Below, one piece after another: positions 1 to 10,071 of a stretch of DNA of 64,000 nt. Under the pieces are notes generated by a model. It did not search any database. It was not told the origin of the DNA and worked only from the letters and a program-made list of their open reading frames with translations. The stretch lies in assembly GCA_002813285.1 (NCBI GenBank), contig PHTZ01000001.1, forward strand, positions 3,905,501-3,969,500. The letters run 5' to 3'. The position numbers and the translations under genes were made by a program. Source of the DNA: Flavobacteriaceae bacterium MAR_2009_75 (GTDB taxonomy: Bacteria > Bacteroidota > Bacteroidia > Flavobacteriales > Flavobacteriaceae). How positions within the stretch are numbered: the stretch's first letter is position 1; each line of letters opens with the position of its first letter.

Positions 1-237
1 GCGTTGTATTTAATCGGGTGAGATAAAGAAGAGGCTATTGGGAACGATTTTATATTCCTTGTAATTGATTATTTGTTTGCTAGTGCCCTTTTCTGTACAT
101 AAGATTTCATAGAAGGTATGCTTGTGACTCGGTTCTATATTGGGCATCTCCATTCGTTCGAAATGCATTATTTCAAAACCTGTAGAATTATCAAGCTCAT
201 TGATAAAGTGTAATAAAAGATTTTTCATTTTCGTCAC
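1..237 (-). pseudogene. AraC-type regulator, N-terminal part, possibly broken by a stop
   Basis: The readable part encodes the cupin-like sensor half of an AraC family transcription regulator: a histidine-rich SHKHTFYEI segment followed by the FFISPD stretch that normally leads into the end of the ligand-binding barrel. Translation probably starts at the ATG at 228 (third ATG-like choice after 237). The frame is closed by TAA at 10-12, just after ISPD; the next codons read I-Q-R, which would fit a family sequence ISPDQIQR if the stop replaced a CAA codon. The DNA-binding HTH half would lie to the left of the window. It faces away from the permease at 469-1776. Either the gene is a nonsense pseudogene or only a short domain is made; the window edge prevents a decision. 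Confidence 0.5.
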
Positions 238-468
238 AAAAGCGATACTATTTGCAAAGAGTGTTATAAATCTAATACAAGAGAAAGAGTTTGATAAAAG
301 ATATCGTACCGCTGGAAAAATTAATACACTTAGCTCAGTCCTAGTAAATGTCCGTTTAATTTTTCTAATTAGGACTTTGTTTGCCTTACTACGTATGTTG
401 AAAATAGTAAAGCACTAGCTTCATACTATATGCACAATTCGTGGATACTTAAATATTATTATGGTTCA

Positions 469-1776
469 CTAGGTTTTCAATCTAACTGCTTTTGAGGATT
501 TATAACCGAAATAAGCAATAAACATAAAACAAAGCAAGGGAAGAGAGAAAGATAAATTCACTTCTGATACACCTAAAACTCTTATGTCCTTTACTCCGGA
601 GCCGCCCATATCAATTATCATACCCTGTAATTTTGGCATTAAGGCTCCTCCTACAATCGCCATTACCAAACCTGCTGCACCAATTTTAGACTCCTCCTCA
701 TTCAGATCTTCCAAGGCGATTCCGTAAATCGTAGGGAACATTAATGACATACAAAATGAAATTCCGACTAGGCCATAGAAACCAATAATTCCTTCTATGA
801 AGATGGTTATTAAACAAAGTGCAACCGCTACTATGCAGAAATTGGTCAGTAGTTTACCAGAGTTAACGACTCTTAGAAGATAAGTGCCGATTACCCTACC
901 GACCAAAAATAACACGAAGGCTAAAAACTGATAGTTAGCAGCATCAAAACTCGAGATATTTATTGCCTCGGCATATTGATAAATATATGTCCAACACATG
1001 ATTTGAGCCCCTACGTAAAATACTTGTGAAATTACCCCTAAGGCATATGTCTTGTTTTTCAAAAGGTTTCGAAATGTATTCGAAAGGTCGCCCGCTCCAT
1101 CTTTTGATCTGGATTGAGGCATTTTATTCAGGATAATAAGCAAAGTCACTATGAGTACAACAAAGCCCAAGATGACCTAAGGGTCTCTTATGACCAGTAA
1201 ATCTGAAGTTCGAATAAGGGCTTTCTTTACCTCGGTCAAGGCTCCAAAATTTGTAATATCGTCAGACTGTAATTTTTTGAGTACAAATTGCTGTGCTACC
1301 AACAACCCCAATAGTAGACCAATGGGATTAAAGGCTTGTGCCAGATTCAATCTTTGGGTAGCTGTTTTTTGGTCTCCCATTGCCAAAATATAGGGGTTAG
1401 CTGTAGTTTCTAAAAAAGCGAGCCCAAAGGTTAAAATGTAAAGACCCAAACAAAAGAACCAAAATTGTTCTGTAACAGCGGCAGGATAAAACAAGAAAGC
1501 GCCAGCGGCATAAAGAATTAATCCAATAAGTACGCCCGTTTTGTAGGAGTATTTTCTAACAAAGAGTGCAGCTGGCAGTGCCATGCAAAAATAACCACCG
1601 TAAAAAGCCATTTGCACCCATGCAGCCTGAGAATTGGAGAGCTCCAATACTTTTTTGAAAGCTTGAACCATTGGATCCGTTACAGCGTTGGCAAAACCCC
1701 ATAACGCGAACAACGAGGTGATTAGAATAAATGGAAGAATACGTTTTTTGGGTACTACTGGAATTTTTTTCTTCAT
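469..1776 (-). pseudogene. FucP-like MFS sugar permease interrupted by one in-frame TAG
   Basis: This is a major facilitator superfamily proton symporter resembling L-fucose permease, with about 12 hydrophobic segments across two readable halves. The N-terminal half (1776-1177) contains the typical GFANAVTDPMV and LETTANPYIL motifs; the C-terminal half (1173-469) contains PTIYGIALEDL and GGALMP. Both halves are in the same reading frame and are separated only by TAG at 1177-1179: the surrounding codons read IRDP-stop-VILGFV, where the family normally has a residue such as tyrosine. Without that stop the protein would be 435 residues, the usual family length. So this is a single-base nonsense mutation, not a frameshift. 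Its expected role was import of a monosaccharide released by the neighbouring enzymes. Which sugar is unknown. Suppression or a base-call error are the alternatives. Confidence 0.85.
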
Positions 1777-1801
1777 TGAACAGAGGTTATGCTTGGGTGT
1801 A

Positions 1802-2599
1802 TTATTTGATTTTAATAATTGGCGTCTCTTTCAAAAATCCTATCGATTGCAAGAATGAATCAGTAGTTTCAACTGTACTTTTATAAGTATCAAAATGCCT
1901 GTAATTAAAAAATCCATGGCCTTGATTGTCGAAGAGATGTAAATCGCACCTAGTACCGACTTTTTCTAGAATCGTTTTGAAGTAGGCCAAGGTCTGAACA
2001 GGAATTAAATGGTCATCCGTTCCTGAAAAAATAATTGTTGGTGGATTTCCCTTTTTTACATTGTGCAATGGAGAAAAGTTCTTGTATTGCTCTCCAATCC
2101 TTTCATATCCATACCCTCCTGGGCCGTTATCAATAACTGGGTTAAAGAGGACTAGGGCATCGGGAACGCTACTTATCGATAGGTCATCCGTGCCTTCTTC
2201 AAATCCTGAGACCATGGCAGATGCCGCTGCAAGTTGACCACCTGCGGAACCACCGGAGGCGATAATCTTATTTGAATGGATATGAAGGCTATCGACATTT
2301 TTTCTTATAAAGCGAATTGCCGATTTGGCGTCCTTTAAAGATTCAAAAGGGGTTGTTCCATGAGAATTTTGAATTCTATAATCAGCCAAAAAGCACATAA
2401 CACCCCGCTGTGAGAAATACTTCGCATGAGGTACAAAATGTTTTCTGGTTCCTTCTATCCATCCGCCACCAAAGAAGAAGATTATGGCTGGGTAAGACAT
2501 TGTTTTGTCAAATTCTTTTGGTCGATATATTTCGAGGTATAATTTGATATTATCTATTTTCTTATATGAAATGGTATCCTGCGAAAACCCAATTTTCAT
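1802..2599 (-). CDS. Alpha/beta hydrolase, carbohydrate-esterase-like
   Basis: The protein is an alpha/beta hydrolase of the BD-FAE/esterase-lipase type, 265 residues. Visible are the oxyanion GGG at residues 44-46 (in place of HGGG), the nucleophile elbow GGSAGG with Ser118, the acid Asp195/196 in GTDDHLIP and the catalytic His228 in GHGFF. Such enzymes in polysaccharide loci remove acyl groups from sugars or hydrolyse small esters; the substrate is not predictable here. The given ATG yields no clean signal peptide. In-frame codons just upstream (2600-2641) encode KKITFTFIIAIIVS, a good signal-peptide-like stretch, but no ATG, GTG or TTG precedes it before a stop at 2666-2668. Either the protein is shortened or its original start codon has been lost. 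It lies 25 bases after the broken permease start, in the same direction, so the two probably shared a transcript. Confidence 0.8.
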   Translation of the reverse strand: MKIGFSQDTISYKKIDNIKLYLEIYRPKEFDKTMSYPAIIFFFGGGWIEGTRKHFVPHAKYFSQRGVMCFLADYRIQNSHGTTPFESLKDAKSAIRFIRKNVDSLHIHSNKIIASGGSAGGQLAAASAMVSGFEEGTDDLSISSVPDALVLFNPVIDNGPGGYGYERIGEQYKNFSPLHNVKKGNPPTIIFSGTDDHLIPVQTLAYFKTILEKVGTRCDLHLFDNQGHGFFNYRHFDTYKSTVETTDSFLQSIGFLKETPIIKIK

Positions 2600-2931
2600 G
2601 CTAACGATAATAGCTATGATGAAAGTGAATGTTATTTTTTTATTTGTTGCAGACTGTTGTTCTTTTTATGATTGATTTAAGGTCTGATATCATCGAGACA
2701 TCTATTTTTCGTGCAGCCCTATCTTCCTCTCTCTCACAGCTTTTGTTGTCCAAATTTCTGATAAGTCGATAATTGAAGTAGTATTGGCTCGCATCAAAGT
2801 AACACCTAGTAAAATGGCAATATTTGATTTAATAGAGTCAAAATATGCATATCGGAGCTAAAGAAATTATAATAAATAAAACCCCGTAAAATAATCAAAT
2901 TGTTGAACGGGGTTTTTGACAATTCAAATCA
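2600..2931. other. Gene-free stretch with coding remnant and terminator
   Basis: No intact gene is visible. On the minus strand one frame is open from about 2845 to a TAA at 2640-2642 and reads as plausible protein (for example RAARKIDVSMISDLKS), but it has no start until near its end and no recognised family. It looks like the tail of a degraded gene. The right part carries the terminator of the large secreted protein gene. Confidence 0.4.
2878..2917 (-). terminator. Rho-independent terminator of the large secreted protein gene
   Basis: AAAACCCCG at 2878-2886 pairs with CGGGGTTTTT at 2908-2917 around a 21-base loop. Read on the minus strand it lies 15 bases after the stop of the 1952-residue gene and ends in a T-rich run, as expected for an intrinsic terminator. 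The A/T flanks make it workable in both directions. Confidence 0.8.
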
Positions 2932-5900
2932 TTATTCTATTTGAAGTAGTTTTTCCGCTGACCGACCATCGGTAAAAATGGTTTTCAGAACATAAAGCCC
3001 TTGTTTAAGGGTGCTTACTGAAAGCGTAATGCCCTGAGTCGATAACCTTGAACTTTCGCTTTTGTATTCTTTCACTAACCTTCCCGTCATATCGTATATT
3101 AGAACTTCTTTGGCTACATTATTACTTTGCGCTTGTATATTTGATAACGATACCGTGACAAAATCAGATGTAGGATTGGGATATATCGAGAACAGACTAT
3201 TTTCTTCTGAGGGGGTATCAGGCAGTACAACCGTCAAGGCAGTACTGGATATTGGTTCTCCTGAAATTCGAATATCGTCCAGTCTAAACTTATAAACAAC
3301 ATTATTCACGGTAACATTGGTGAAGCGTACACCAAAATTCGATGGGGTATCTATACCTGTGTCCAAGGTAACGAACTGCCAAGATTGGTTGCTTCCGACA
3401 GTTGTAGGCAATTCAAAATCCAAAGGGGACCAACTTGCACCTCCATTAGCGGTCACTTCAACCAACAGTCTTGAGCCGTCCGCATTTCTGTTGTTCTTCC
3501 TTACCCCAAAGGAAAGGGTAATGGCTTCATAGGCATTCGCGTTTATAGCGGCTATTGCCAATTGCTTACCTACAGTACTTAGAAATAAATTATTGCCATT
3601 TGAGGGATTTTCGTAATCACCGGCTGTAGCATTATTGTTTGTGCTATTTATCGCACCACTGCCAGTGTAGGTTACGCTTTCGCTGTAACAGGGATACGAT
3701 GAAAAGTCTCCACCGGAAACACCACAGGGTGGGTTGTTGGCATCTAAGGTTTCATTAAAAAATACTTCCGGATCGGACGGGTTCGGATTACTAGATCCGT
3801 CCCCAGCTGTGAATGTATATTCAAATCCTTCTACGGGAGACCAGGACGATCTTGATTCATCCCCGCACAATGCCCTTATCTGAACCAAGTAGGTAGTGCC
3901 CGTGGATAGATTATCCAGCTGGGTAGAACTGCCATTGGCTTCAGATAGAAACCAGCCATTACTCCCCATGGGTTTTATCCTGACCTGAAAAGAGGAAGGA
4001 GATCCCGTGGCGTTCCAGCTTAGACTTTCGGAAACATTCGAAACATTACTTGATGCTACGTTCGAGATAATCGAACAGGGTACACTACCCCCGCCTTTGG
4101 ACAATTCAACGTCGTCAAGCCTATACTTTGATCCCATTTTGGCCGTAAATCTTAGTTCAAGGTTACTCGTTTGGGGTATATTGGATAGCGATGTAAATAT
4201 CTGGGTCCAATCGTTCATCGAAGGCAGGGTGAGGTCTAGCACCGACCAGGCTCCACCGATATTTCCATCACGATAATCAACGATTAAACCTTCGCTTGAA
4301 TTGGTCAATTGCTCTTGCCTAAGCCCGAAACTCAATGAGACAGCACCTGACGATATAGTGTTTATGTTCCCGATGATAATGTTTTTATCCTGAGGGTTAT
4401 TAGTATTGGCATGCAATAACACCGAAAAACCGTTGGAAGCGCCTTCATATTCCGCAATGCTATTTGAGGTTCTCAATACCGCATTGCCATTATAGATGAT
4501 CGGTGTACCATTGCTGTAACACGGATAGTTATTAACCCGTAATTGGGCATTGTTGGACGTGCTGCAACCGTTTGTCTCAAACACTTCCCTGAAAAAAATC
4601 TCTGACTGGGTAGCGGAACCAGGAATCGTGAAACGCTCACCAAAAACGAATTCGGTTTCTGTAGCACCACAAGCTTTTTTAACGCGCCATTCATAGGTTT
4701 TTCCGGTAGTCAACGCAGCACTCTTGTATTGTTCATCGCTTCTCAACGTTTGTACCAAAGGTTGCCAAGGATCGTTGGAATCCACTTCCCGTATCTGTGC
4801 CGTAAAACCGGTCGAGCCACCCAAAACATCTCGCCACGTTACGATGGCGGTGTTGTTATTTTCAATATCTAACAGTACTAAATCTGCTGGTGTTCTGCAG
4901 GTGCTGGCAGAAGACCTACCGACCAAGATGTCATCTATGGTGTGGAAGGTGGTCGCCTTGGAATTACTCAATCTAATAATAATTTGAAGTGAATTTCCTG
5001 ATGGAATAACACCACTATTCAGTGTTAAAAAAGTATCATCCTGTGGAGCATCGCCAGTAATCTCGTCAAACAAAACAGGATTGCCGTTATCCAGCTTATA
5101 GAATGCCCTTAGATATCCATCATCATTTGCTCCTTTTTCTTTCGCCCGTAACGAAATTTGAAGAGGTTCGCTTATCGAGGAGATATCGATGGCACCCGAG
5201 CTAAATGTACTTTCGATTCCTCTCAGGTTTCTCGCCTCTAACTGCCTATTTTCGTTGACCTTGAAATAATTATTGAAATCCACAGATAGACTTCCCGTAT
5301 CAACTGACCATGCCGTAATTCCAGTATCATCGGTAGCGTTATTCGGAACACTAAAATTTTCGAGCCATGGTATTTGTGCCCCGTTTAACTGTATACTGCC
5401 CCAATCTGAAGGTAAACTTGTGTTCAGTTCTTGACCAGAGGCAAATTGAATACGGTGCGTTATACCGTCGTTCGTGGCGTTATCCTCAATAGCTAAATCA
5501 AAACCGATTGGAGTACCTTTACCAGGCAATATGCCCAGATTATTCCATGCAATGGCTATTTCCGAAACATATCCGTTTCCGCTGCTTTGTGTGGCAAAGT
5601 CTGATACTAGATTCACTGCGTTGCCCGCTATGCCAATAATATTACCATCCCTTGTTAGTTTAAACACAAAATCATCGGCCCCATAAGAATTTCTTCTCTT
5701 TTCATTATCAACATCAAACGCTATGGTGATGGCATCCCCATCGTACTCCTGACCGTCCTGAAAATTGGAATTAGGGGTAGTATCATCGACATCCACTAAA
5801 ATATACAAGTTATCTTTTGTATACGCCAATTTGAATTTACCATTGGTATTGGACGAATTTCCGACAATAACATTGGTCAAATCGGTAAAAGCTATTTGGT

Positions 5901-8790
5901 TCCATTTTTGTTCAATGTTCCCATCGATATTTATGGTTCCAGATATATTTTCGACCAATAACGGGCTCCCTAGTTGTGTAATATTTATCGCTGCATTAGT
6001 AACCCTTGAGGTAATATCTACGGTTACTGCCCTAGGTAAAACATTGGCGTTTACCGATGTGGTCTTAAAGCGTAAGGTCGTATTCCCATTTCCATTCAAG
6101 GTGGTTGAAACCGGGTTATTGTTGATCTGAATCCAATTCGGAATATTTGAGATTGTCCATGAACCGGAAACGTTCAGTTCAATCTCTTGCACCTCATTTT
6201 GTGCCTCACTCAAGGTTATGGAACTCGTGCTCACCGCAAGTCCAATATCAGAGGTGCCGCTATTTATTATTCTTCGCCATATTCCGGTACCAAAAGTAGG
6301 TATGTAGTAGTTTACATCACCATTATCTTCCCTAATGATTTTCGCATCGGCATTGCCAGTACGGGCATAATAAAATTCCTTTCCTTGATCATCTTCCGTA
6401 AAATCGGACCAAGTAGTGGTCACGTTTCCGTTCCCGGCGCGGCTAAAAACTCCTTTAAAGAGGCCGAGTCCTTTTTTATGCAACCCATTTTCGGTTCCAA
6501 CGTAAATAGTATTACCATAACCAGCCATTGATCCGAATGTAATCGTTTCGTTGGGTTCGACCCATTCTTCGCTTCGCAGACTTAAGGTTTGCCCTATGTT
6601 GAGCCCTGCAGGTTTAAAATTTGTGCTATTGTTCCAATTAGCGGAGTTGGGATTTCTAAGGATGTAAATGGCAACGGGCGCATTATCAATAGAGGTCGCT
6701 ACACTCACAATCGTTTCCCCCTGATTGTCCCAAACATGCATGTCCTGGATGTTGGTGCTATACTTTTCCCAAGTCCACTTGTTTATACCGGTACGTTGCC
6801 CTTTCCACAGGTTGGAGGCCGCCGCCCATAGCACGTCTGAATCGTTCGGGTCAACAAAAATGTCACCAAACCTGCCATCCGCAGACATTTCTTGGTTCGA
6901 TATTTCTGCCCATTGCGATGTTCCATCGTAAACACCTTCGATATCTTCGGTAGCGTAAATGCCCCCAGAATTATTTGCTGTTCTTAGCCCCAAATAGACC
7001 CTACTAACATTTACCTCATCTACCGTGATGCCATGCACCTGCCTGTTCGCCATACCATTGATCAACTGCACATCGTTGAAACCCCCTCCAATAACCCTCC
7101 AGTCCGATGAAGAGGGTTGCTGGGTGGGGTCGGTAAGTTTTCTTGCAAACAAGGTAAGTTCAGTAGCTGATGGGATTCCAAAATCGTTTCTGGAATCGGC
7201 GATTACGATAGGGGGTGAAGTTCTGGCAATCGCAATGGACTGGGAGTTTTTAGATTCTTTGGGCGTGGTTTCCTTGGTCCAGCTGATTCCAAAATCGAAA
7301 CTTTCCAGTATGCCTTGGTCTGCATTGCCCTGCACGGCATAATTCTCATAAGTGTCAATATCGTAGGTCACCGTATTGGTAAAACCGTTATTGACAAACG
7401 TATCCTTATCACCGTTTGTAGCACTTTCAATCCGGGTAGTATATAAAGGCAACCAGCTTTGGGCTACGTTGGGCCAGTTGGGCTGCTGTTCATTATTACT
7501 GAGAAAGAAATTATTACCGCCTGCCGCGATTATTCGTTTTGGGCCCCATGTGGTTGGGGTGTAATCGTAGGCACGGCTTATAAAACGCGCTTTTTCCCAT
7601 CCAGCGTCAAAAGCTGCGGAATTGGTACTTCCGATTTTGAGTTTCTCTTCAAGAATGTTCTGCCAAATTTGGGATTGTAAGGATCCGTTGTTTGCAAAAC
7701 TCAGGGTTCCTTCACAGAGTCCGACGCGATTTGGCCCCTCTTTGATATTTGAACCTATAATTAGATGCTGGTCCGTTGTTGTCGACCTTGGGTCGACGAT
7801 AGGATTATACCATTGTACTTTTAAGCCATTCTCAATCGAATTGCCCAGACCTTCCAAGACGGTCCAACCCTGATTGGAGTTGCTAAGGTTGGCCGTTAGA
7901 GCAGTAAAAAGTTTCCATTCGGCCCTGTTGCCGAAAGCTTCGCCTTTGGTTTGATAAACAGCATAGATTCTTTCGCCATCCGGAGAAAAACCCATTCCGG
8001 AGCAACCTCCACTAAATATGTATTTATTGGTATTGACATTTTCACCATTGAAAAAGTTAAGTGTTTGAATTCCCCCATCCTCGCCCCGAAAAGCTTCCAA
8101 GGGGTTTGCTATTCTCGTCCAACTGTTTCCGTTCGTAGTAGATACATACACCCCTGCCGCACTCCCTATATAAATAGCGTCGGTTATAGGGTGAACAAAA
8201 ACGTTAAAAACATGGTTATAACCTGGTATGGGCTCGTATGTCTTTTTATTGAAGGCCCCTCCGTTGACCGAAACATAAACATAGCGTTCCCCAATCAGCG
8301 GTTGAATTGGGTCGATAATGGTTGCTTGTGTTTTCTGCGGGTCTTTGGCATGCCAGCCTGGGGCCAGTACCTTAAGGCTATTGTCGGTACTAAAGGCCAT
8401 TGTAGAAATGGCATCACCTTTAGTAGGTTCTATTCTGGTCCAGTTGACGCCTAGATCATCAGAGTAATGAGCACCCCATAGTCCACCTTGAAACAATCTG
8501 CCATTGGGGCTATTATCCCGTTTAATTCTAAAAGACATACCGTGACTCAGCTCTTTTCCTATAAAATTCCATGTTTGTCCTAGATCATCGGAACGATAAC
8601 TGCCTTCCTGGTCACTAGAGATGTATACTCTATTTGGGACTATTGGGTCAAAGTAAAGATCTTGGATTTGACCTCCAGCGCCAAAAGCTAAATTGACCCA
8701 ATTACTATCTTGACCGTATCCATTTAAATAGGTTAATAAAGTCAATACTATAACACCTAAGTAGTTATGAAAATGATAATATTTTTTCAT
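2932..8790 (-). CDS. Giant secreted BNR/GH74-like protein with BACON, CBM9-like, FN3 and type IX sorting domains
   Basis: A 1952-residue exported protein. Residues 1-26 are a signal peptide (LTYLNGYGQ). Residues about 27-840 form a repeated beta-propeller-like region with SDDLGQTWN, TTNGNSWTRI and SFDFGISWT motifs typical of BNR/Asp-box, VPS10 or GH74-related folds. About 845-938 is a BACON-type domain (SGSWTISNIPNWIQI). About 945-1130 resembles the family 9 carbohydrate-binding fold (INIDGNIEQKWNQI, LYILVDVDD). Fibronectin-III-like segments lie near 1300-1390 and 1580-1660, separated by repeated jelly-roll-like segments (RLDDVELS, RLDDIRIS). Residues about 1873-1952 are a classic type IX secretion sorting tail (FSIYPNPTSDF, GLYVLKT). 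It is probably anchored on or released from the cell surface and binds or cleaves a polysaccharide. No catalytic pair can be confirmed by eye, so binding without catalysis is possible. Confidence 0.85.
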   Translation of the reverse strand: MKKYYHFHNYLGVIVLTLLTYLNGYGQDSNWVNLAFGAGGQIQDLYFDPIVPNRVYISSDQEGSYRSDDLGQTWNFIGKELSHGMSFRIKRDNSPNGRLFQGGLWGAHYSDDLGVNWTRIEPTKGDAISTMAFSTDNSLKVLAPGWHAKDPQKTQATIIDPIQPLIGERYVYVSVNGGAFNKKTYEPIPGYNHVFNVFVHPITDAIYIGSAAGVYVSTTNGNSWTRIANPLEAFRGEDGGIQTLNFFNGENVNTNKYIFSGGCSGMGFSPDGERIYAVYQTKGEAFGNRAEWKLFTALTANLSNSNQGWTVLEGLGNSIENGLKVQWYNPIVDPRSTTTDQHLIIGSNIKEGPNRVGLCEGTLSFANNGSLQSQIWQNILEEKLKIGSTNSAAFDAGWEKARFISRAYDYTPTTWGPKRIIAAGGNNFFLSNNEQQPNWPNVAQSWLPLYTTRIESATNGDKDTFVNNGFTNTVTYDIDTYENYAVQGNADQGILESFDFGISWTKETTPKESKNSQSIAIARTSPPIVIADSRNDFGIPSATELTLFARKLTDPTQQPSSSDWRVIGGGFNDVQLINGMANRQVHGITVDEVNVSRVYLGLRTANNSGGIYATEDIEGVYDGTSQWAEISNQEMSADGRFGDIFVDPNDSDVLWAAASNLWKGQRTGINKWTWEKYSTNIQDMHVWDNQGETIVSVATSIDNAPVAIYILRNPNSANWNNSTNFKPAGLNIGQTLSLRSEEWVEPNETITFGSMAGYGNTIYVGTENGLHKKGLGLFKGVFSRAGNGNVTTTWSDFTEDDQGKEFYYARTGNADAKIIREDNGDVNYYIPTFGTGIWRRIINSGTSDIGLAVSTSSITLSEAQNEVQEIELNVSGSWTISNIPNWIQINNNPVSTTLNGNGNTTLRFKTTSVNANVLPRAVTVDITSRVTNAAINITQLGSPLLVENISGTINIDGNIEQKWNQIAFTDLTNVIVGNSSNTNGKFKLAYTKDNLYILVDVDDTTPNSNFQDGQEYDGDAITIAFDVDNEKRRNSYGADDFVFKLTRDGNIIGIAGNAVNLVSDFATQSSGNGYVSEIAIAWNNLGILPGKGTPIGFDLAIEDNATNDGITHRIQFASGQELNTSLPSDWGSIQLNGAQIPWLENFSVPNNATDDTGITAWSVDTGSLSVDFNNYFKVNENRQLEARNLRGIESTFSSGAIDISSISEPLQISLRAKEKGANDDGYLRAFYKLDNGNPVLFDEITGDAPQDDTFLTLNSGVIPSGNSLQIIIRLSNSKATTFHTIDDILVGRSSASTCRTPADLVLLDIENNNTAIVTWRDVLGGSTGFTAQIREVDSNDPWQPLVQTLRSDEQYKSAALTTGKTYEWRVKKACGATETEFVFGERFTIPGSATQSEIFFREVFETNGCSTSNNAQLRVNNYPCYSNGTPIIYNGNAVLRTSNSIAEYEGASNGFSVLLHANTNNPQDKNIIIGNINTISSGAVSLSFGLRQEQLTNSSEGLIVDYRDGNIGGAWSVLDLTLPSMNDWTQIFTSLSNIPQTSNLELRFTAKMGSKYRLDDVELSKGGGSVPCSIISNVASSNVSNVSESLSWNATGSPSSFQVRIKPMGSNGWFLSEANGSSTQLDNLSTGTTYLVQIRALCGDESRSSWSPVEGFEYTFTAGDGSSNPNPSDPEVFFNETLDANNPPCGVSGGDFSSYPCYSESVTYTGSGAINSTNNNATAGDYENPSNGNNLFLSTVGKQLAIAAINANAYEAITLSFGVRKNNRNADGSRLLVEVTANGGASWSPLDFELPTTVGSNQSWQFVTLDTGIDTPSNFGVRFTNVTVNNVVYKFRLDDIRISGEPISSTALTVVLPDTPSEENSLFSIYPNPTSDFVTVSLSNIQAQSNNVAKEVLIYDMTGRLVKEYKSESSRLSTQGITLSVSTLKQGLYVLKTIFTDGRSAEKLLQIE

Positions 8791-8919
8791 TATTTATGTA
8801 TTTAATTTAAAATTATTAACTCTTCATTAACAAATATGTATGATTTTGTTTGCCAATTTCCTCTAATTCGTAAATCGAAAGCTATTTTGAGAAAAAAATC
8901 TCCTTCTTGCTTTTAAAAA

Positions 8920-10017
8920 TTGAATACACCACAAATGAATAGTTCTTTATCATACTATATGCTAATTTTTAATCGTATCGGGGATGCGTTTTTGAGGATA
9001 TTGAAACATCGTCTGTTGGGTGTCACTTTTTTGATGTTTTCCATTGTGTTCTCGTTCGGACAATCAAAACAAAGAGAAAATAATCCCATTATCCCCGAAT
9101 GGTATGCCGATCCAGAGATTTCAGTTTTTGACGATACCTATTGGCTATTTCCAACCTTTTCGGGTATTGTGAAAAAACAGGATTTTATAGATGCCTTTTC
9201 CTCGAAGGATTTGGTTACCTGGAAAAAACATGAAAAAATTATTAGTCCTAAAAATGTGCAATGGGTTACAAACGAACTTTGGGCGCCCGCTGCCATCGAA
9301 AAAGATGGGGAATATTTTGTTTTTTTTAGTGCCAACGATATCCAGACTCCAGAAAGTCATTGGTGGAATCCACAAAAACACGATAGTACCGAAGTGGGAG
9401 GTATTGGAGTTACCGTATCAAAAAATCCAATGGGGCCTTATAAAGACCACATAGGTAAACCTTTAATAGGCAAGGTCATCAATAAAGCGCAACCTATAGA
9501 TCAATTTGTTTTCAAAGCCGAAGATGGAATATATTATATCATTTACGGAGGATGGGGGAAATGCAATATTGGAAGGCTCAACAATGATTTTACCTCTTTG
9601 GTTCCTTTTGAAGATGGTAAATTAATGAAAGACTTGACACCTGAAAACTATGTCGAAGGGCCCGTCATGTTTTTCCGTGAGGGAAGGTATTACCTAATGT
9701 GGTCGGAAGGCAGTTGGGGAAAAAACTCCTATAGAGTGGCCTATGGCATTTCGGATACACCGCTTGGTCCTTTTGATAGAATAGCAACCATTCTTAAGTC
9801 GGATGACTCTGTGGCAACCTGTGCCGGACATAATTCGGTTTTGCAAATTCCGCGTACCGATGATTGGTATATTGTGTACCACCGTCGACCCATACCCAAT
9901 GAGCATCGCAATCATAGAGTCGTATGTATTGATAAAATGGAGTTTAATGATGATGGCACCATAAAACCTGTTAAAATGACCTTCAAAGGTGTTGATATGG
10001 TTTCGCTGAAAAAATGA
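8920..10017 (+). CDS. GH43-like glycoside hydrolase (five-bladed propeller)
   Basis: The protein of up to 365 residues has the fold signature of GH43 and related arabinosidases, xylosidases and galactosidases. The three expected acidic residues are visible: Asp64 in WYADPEIS (general base), Asp194 in PIDQFVF (pKa modulator) and Glu246 in NYVEGPVM (general acid). A hydrophobic signal sequence ends at FSFGQ near residue 48; the long N-terminus before it suggests that translation may start at one of the internal ATGs (residue 6 or 14) rather than at the first. It is divergently oriented from the giant secreted protein, so both may be controlled from the 130-base gap. Linkage specificity cannot be read from sequence; terminal arabinose, xylose or galactose are the usual substrates. 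Confidence 0.8.
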   Translation: MNTPQMNSSLSYYMLIFNRIGDAFLRILKHRLLGVTFLMFSIVFSFGQSKQRENNPIIPEWYADPEISVFDDTYWLFPTFSGIVKKQDFIDAFSSKDLVTWKKHEKIISPKNVQWVTNELWAPAAIEKDGEYFVFFSANDIQTPESHWWNPQKHDSTEVGGIGVTVSKNPMGPYKDHIGKPLIGKVINKAQPIDQFVFKAEDGIYYIIYGGWGKCNIGRLNNDFTSLVPFEDGKLMKDLTPENYVEGPVMFFREGRYYLMWSEGSWGKNSYRVAYGISDTPLGPFDRIATILKSDDSVATCAGHNSVLQIPRTDDWYIVYHRRPIPNEHRNHRVVCIDKMEFNDDGTIKPVKMTFKGVDMVSLKK

Positions 10018-10071
10018 GTACTCTTACCAGATTAATTTTGCCCTGTTATTTAATGTAGACATATTTGGTCT

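Noticed and set aside
3062-8454. Many plus-strand ORFs opposite the giant secreted protein
   Set aside because: All lie inside one long, domain-rich minus-strand gene and show no protein-like features.
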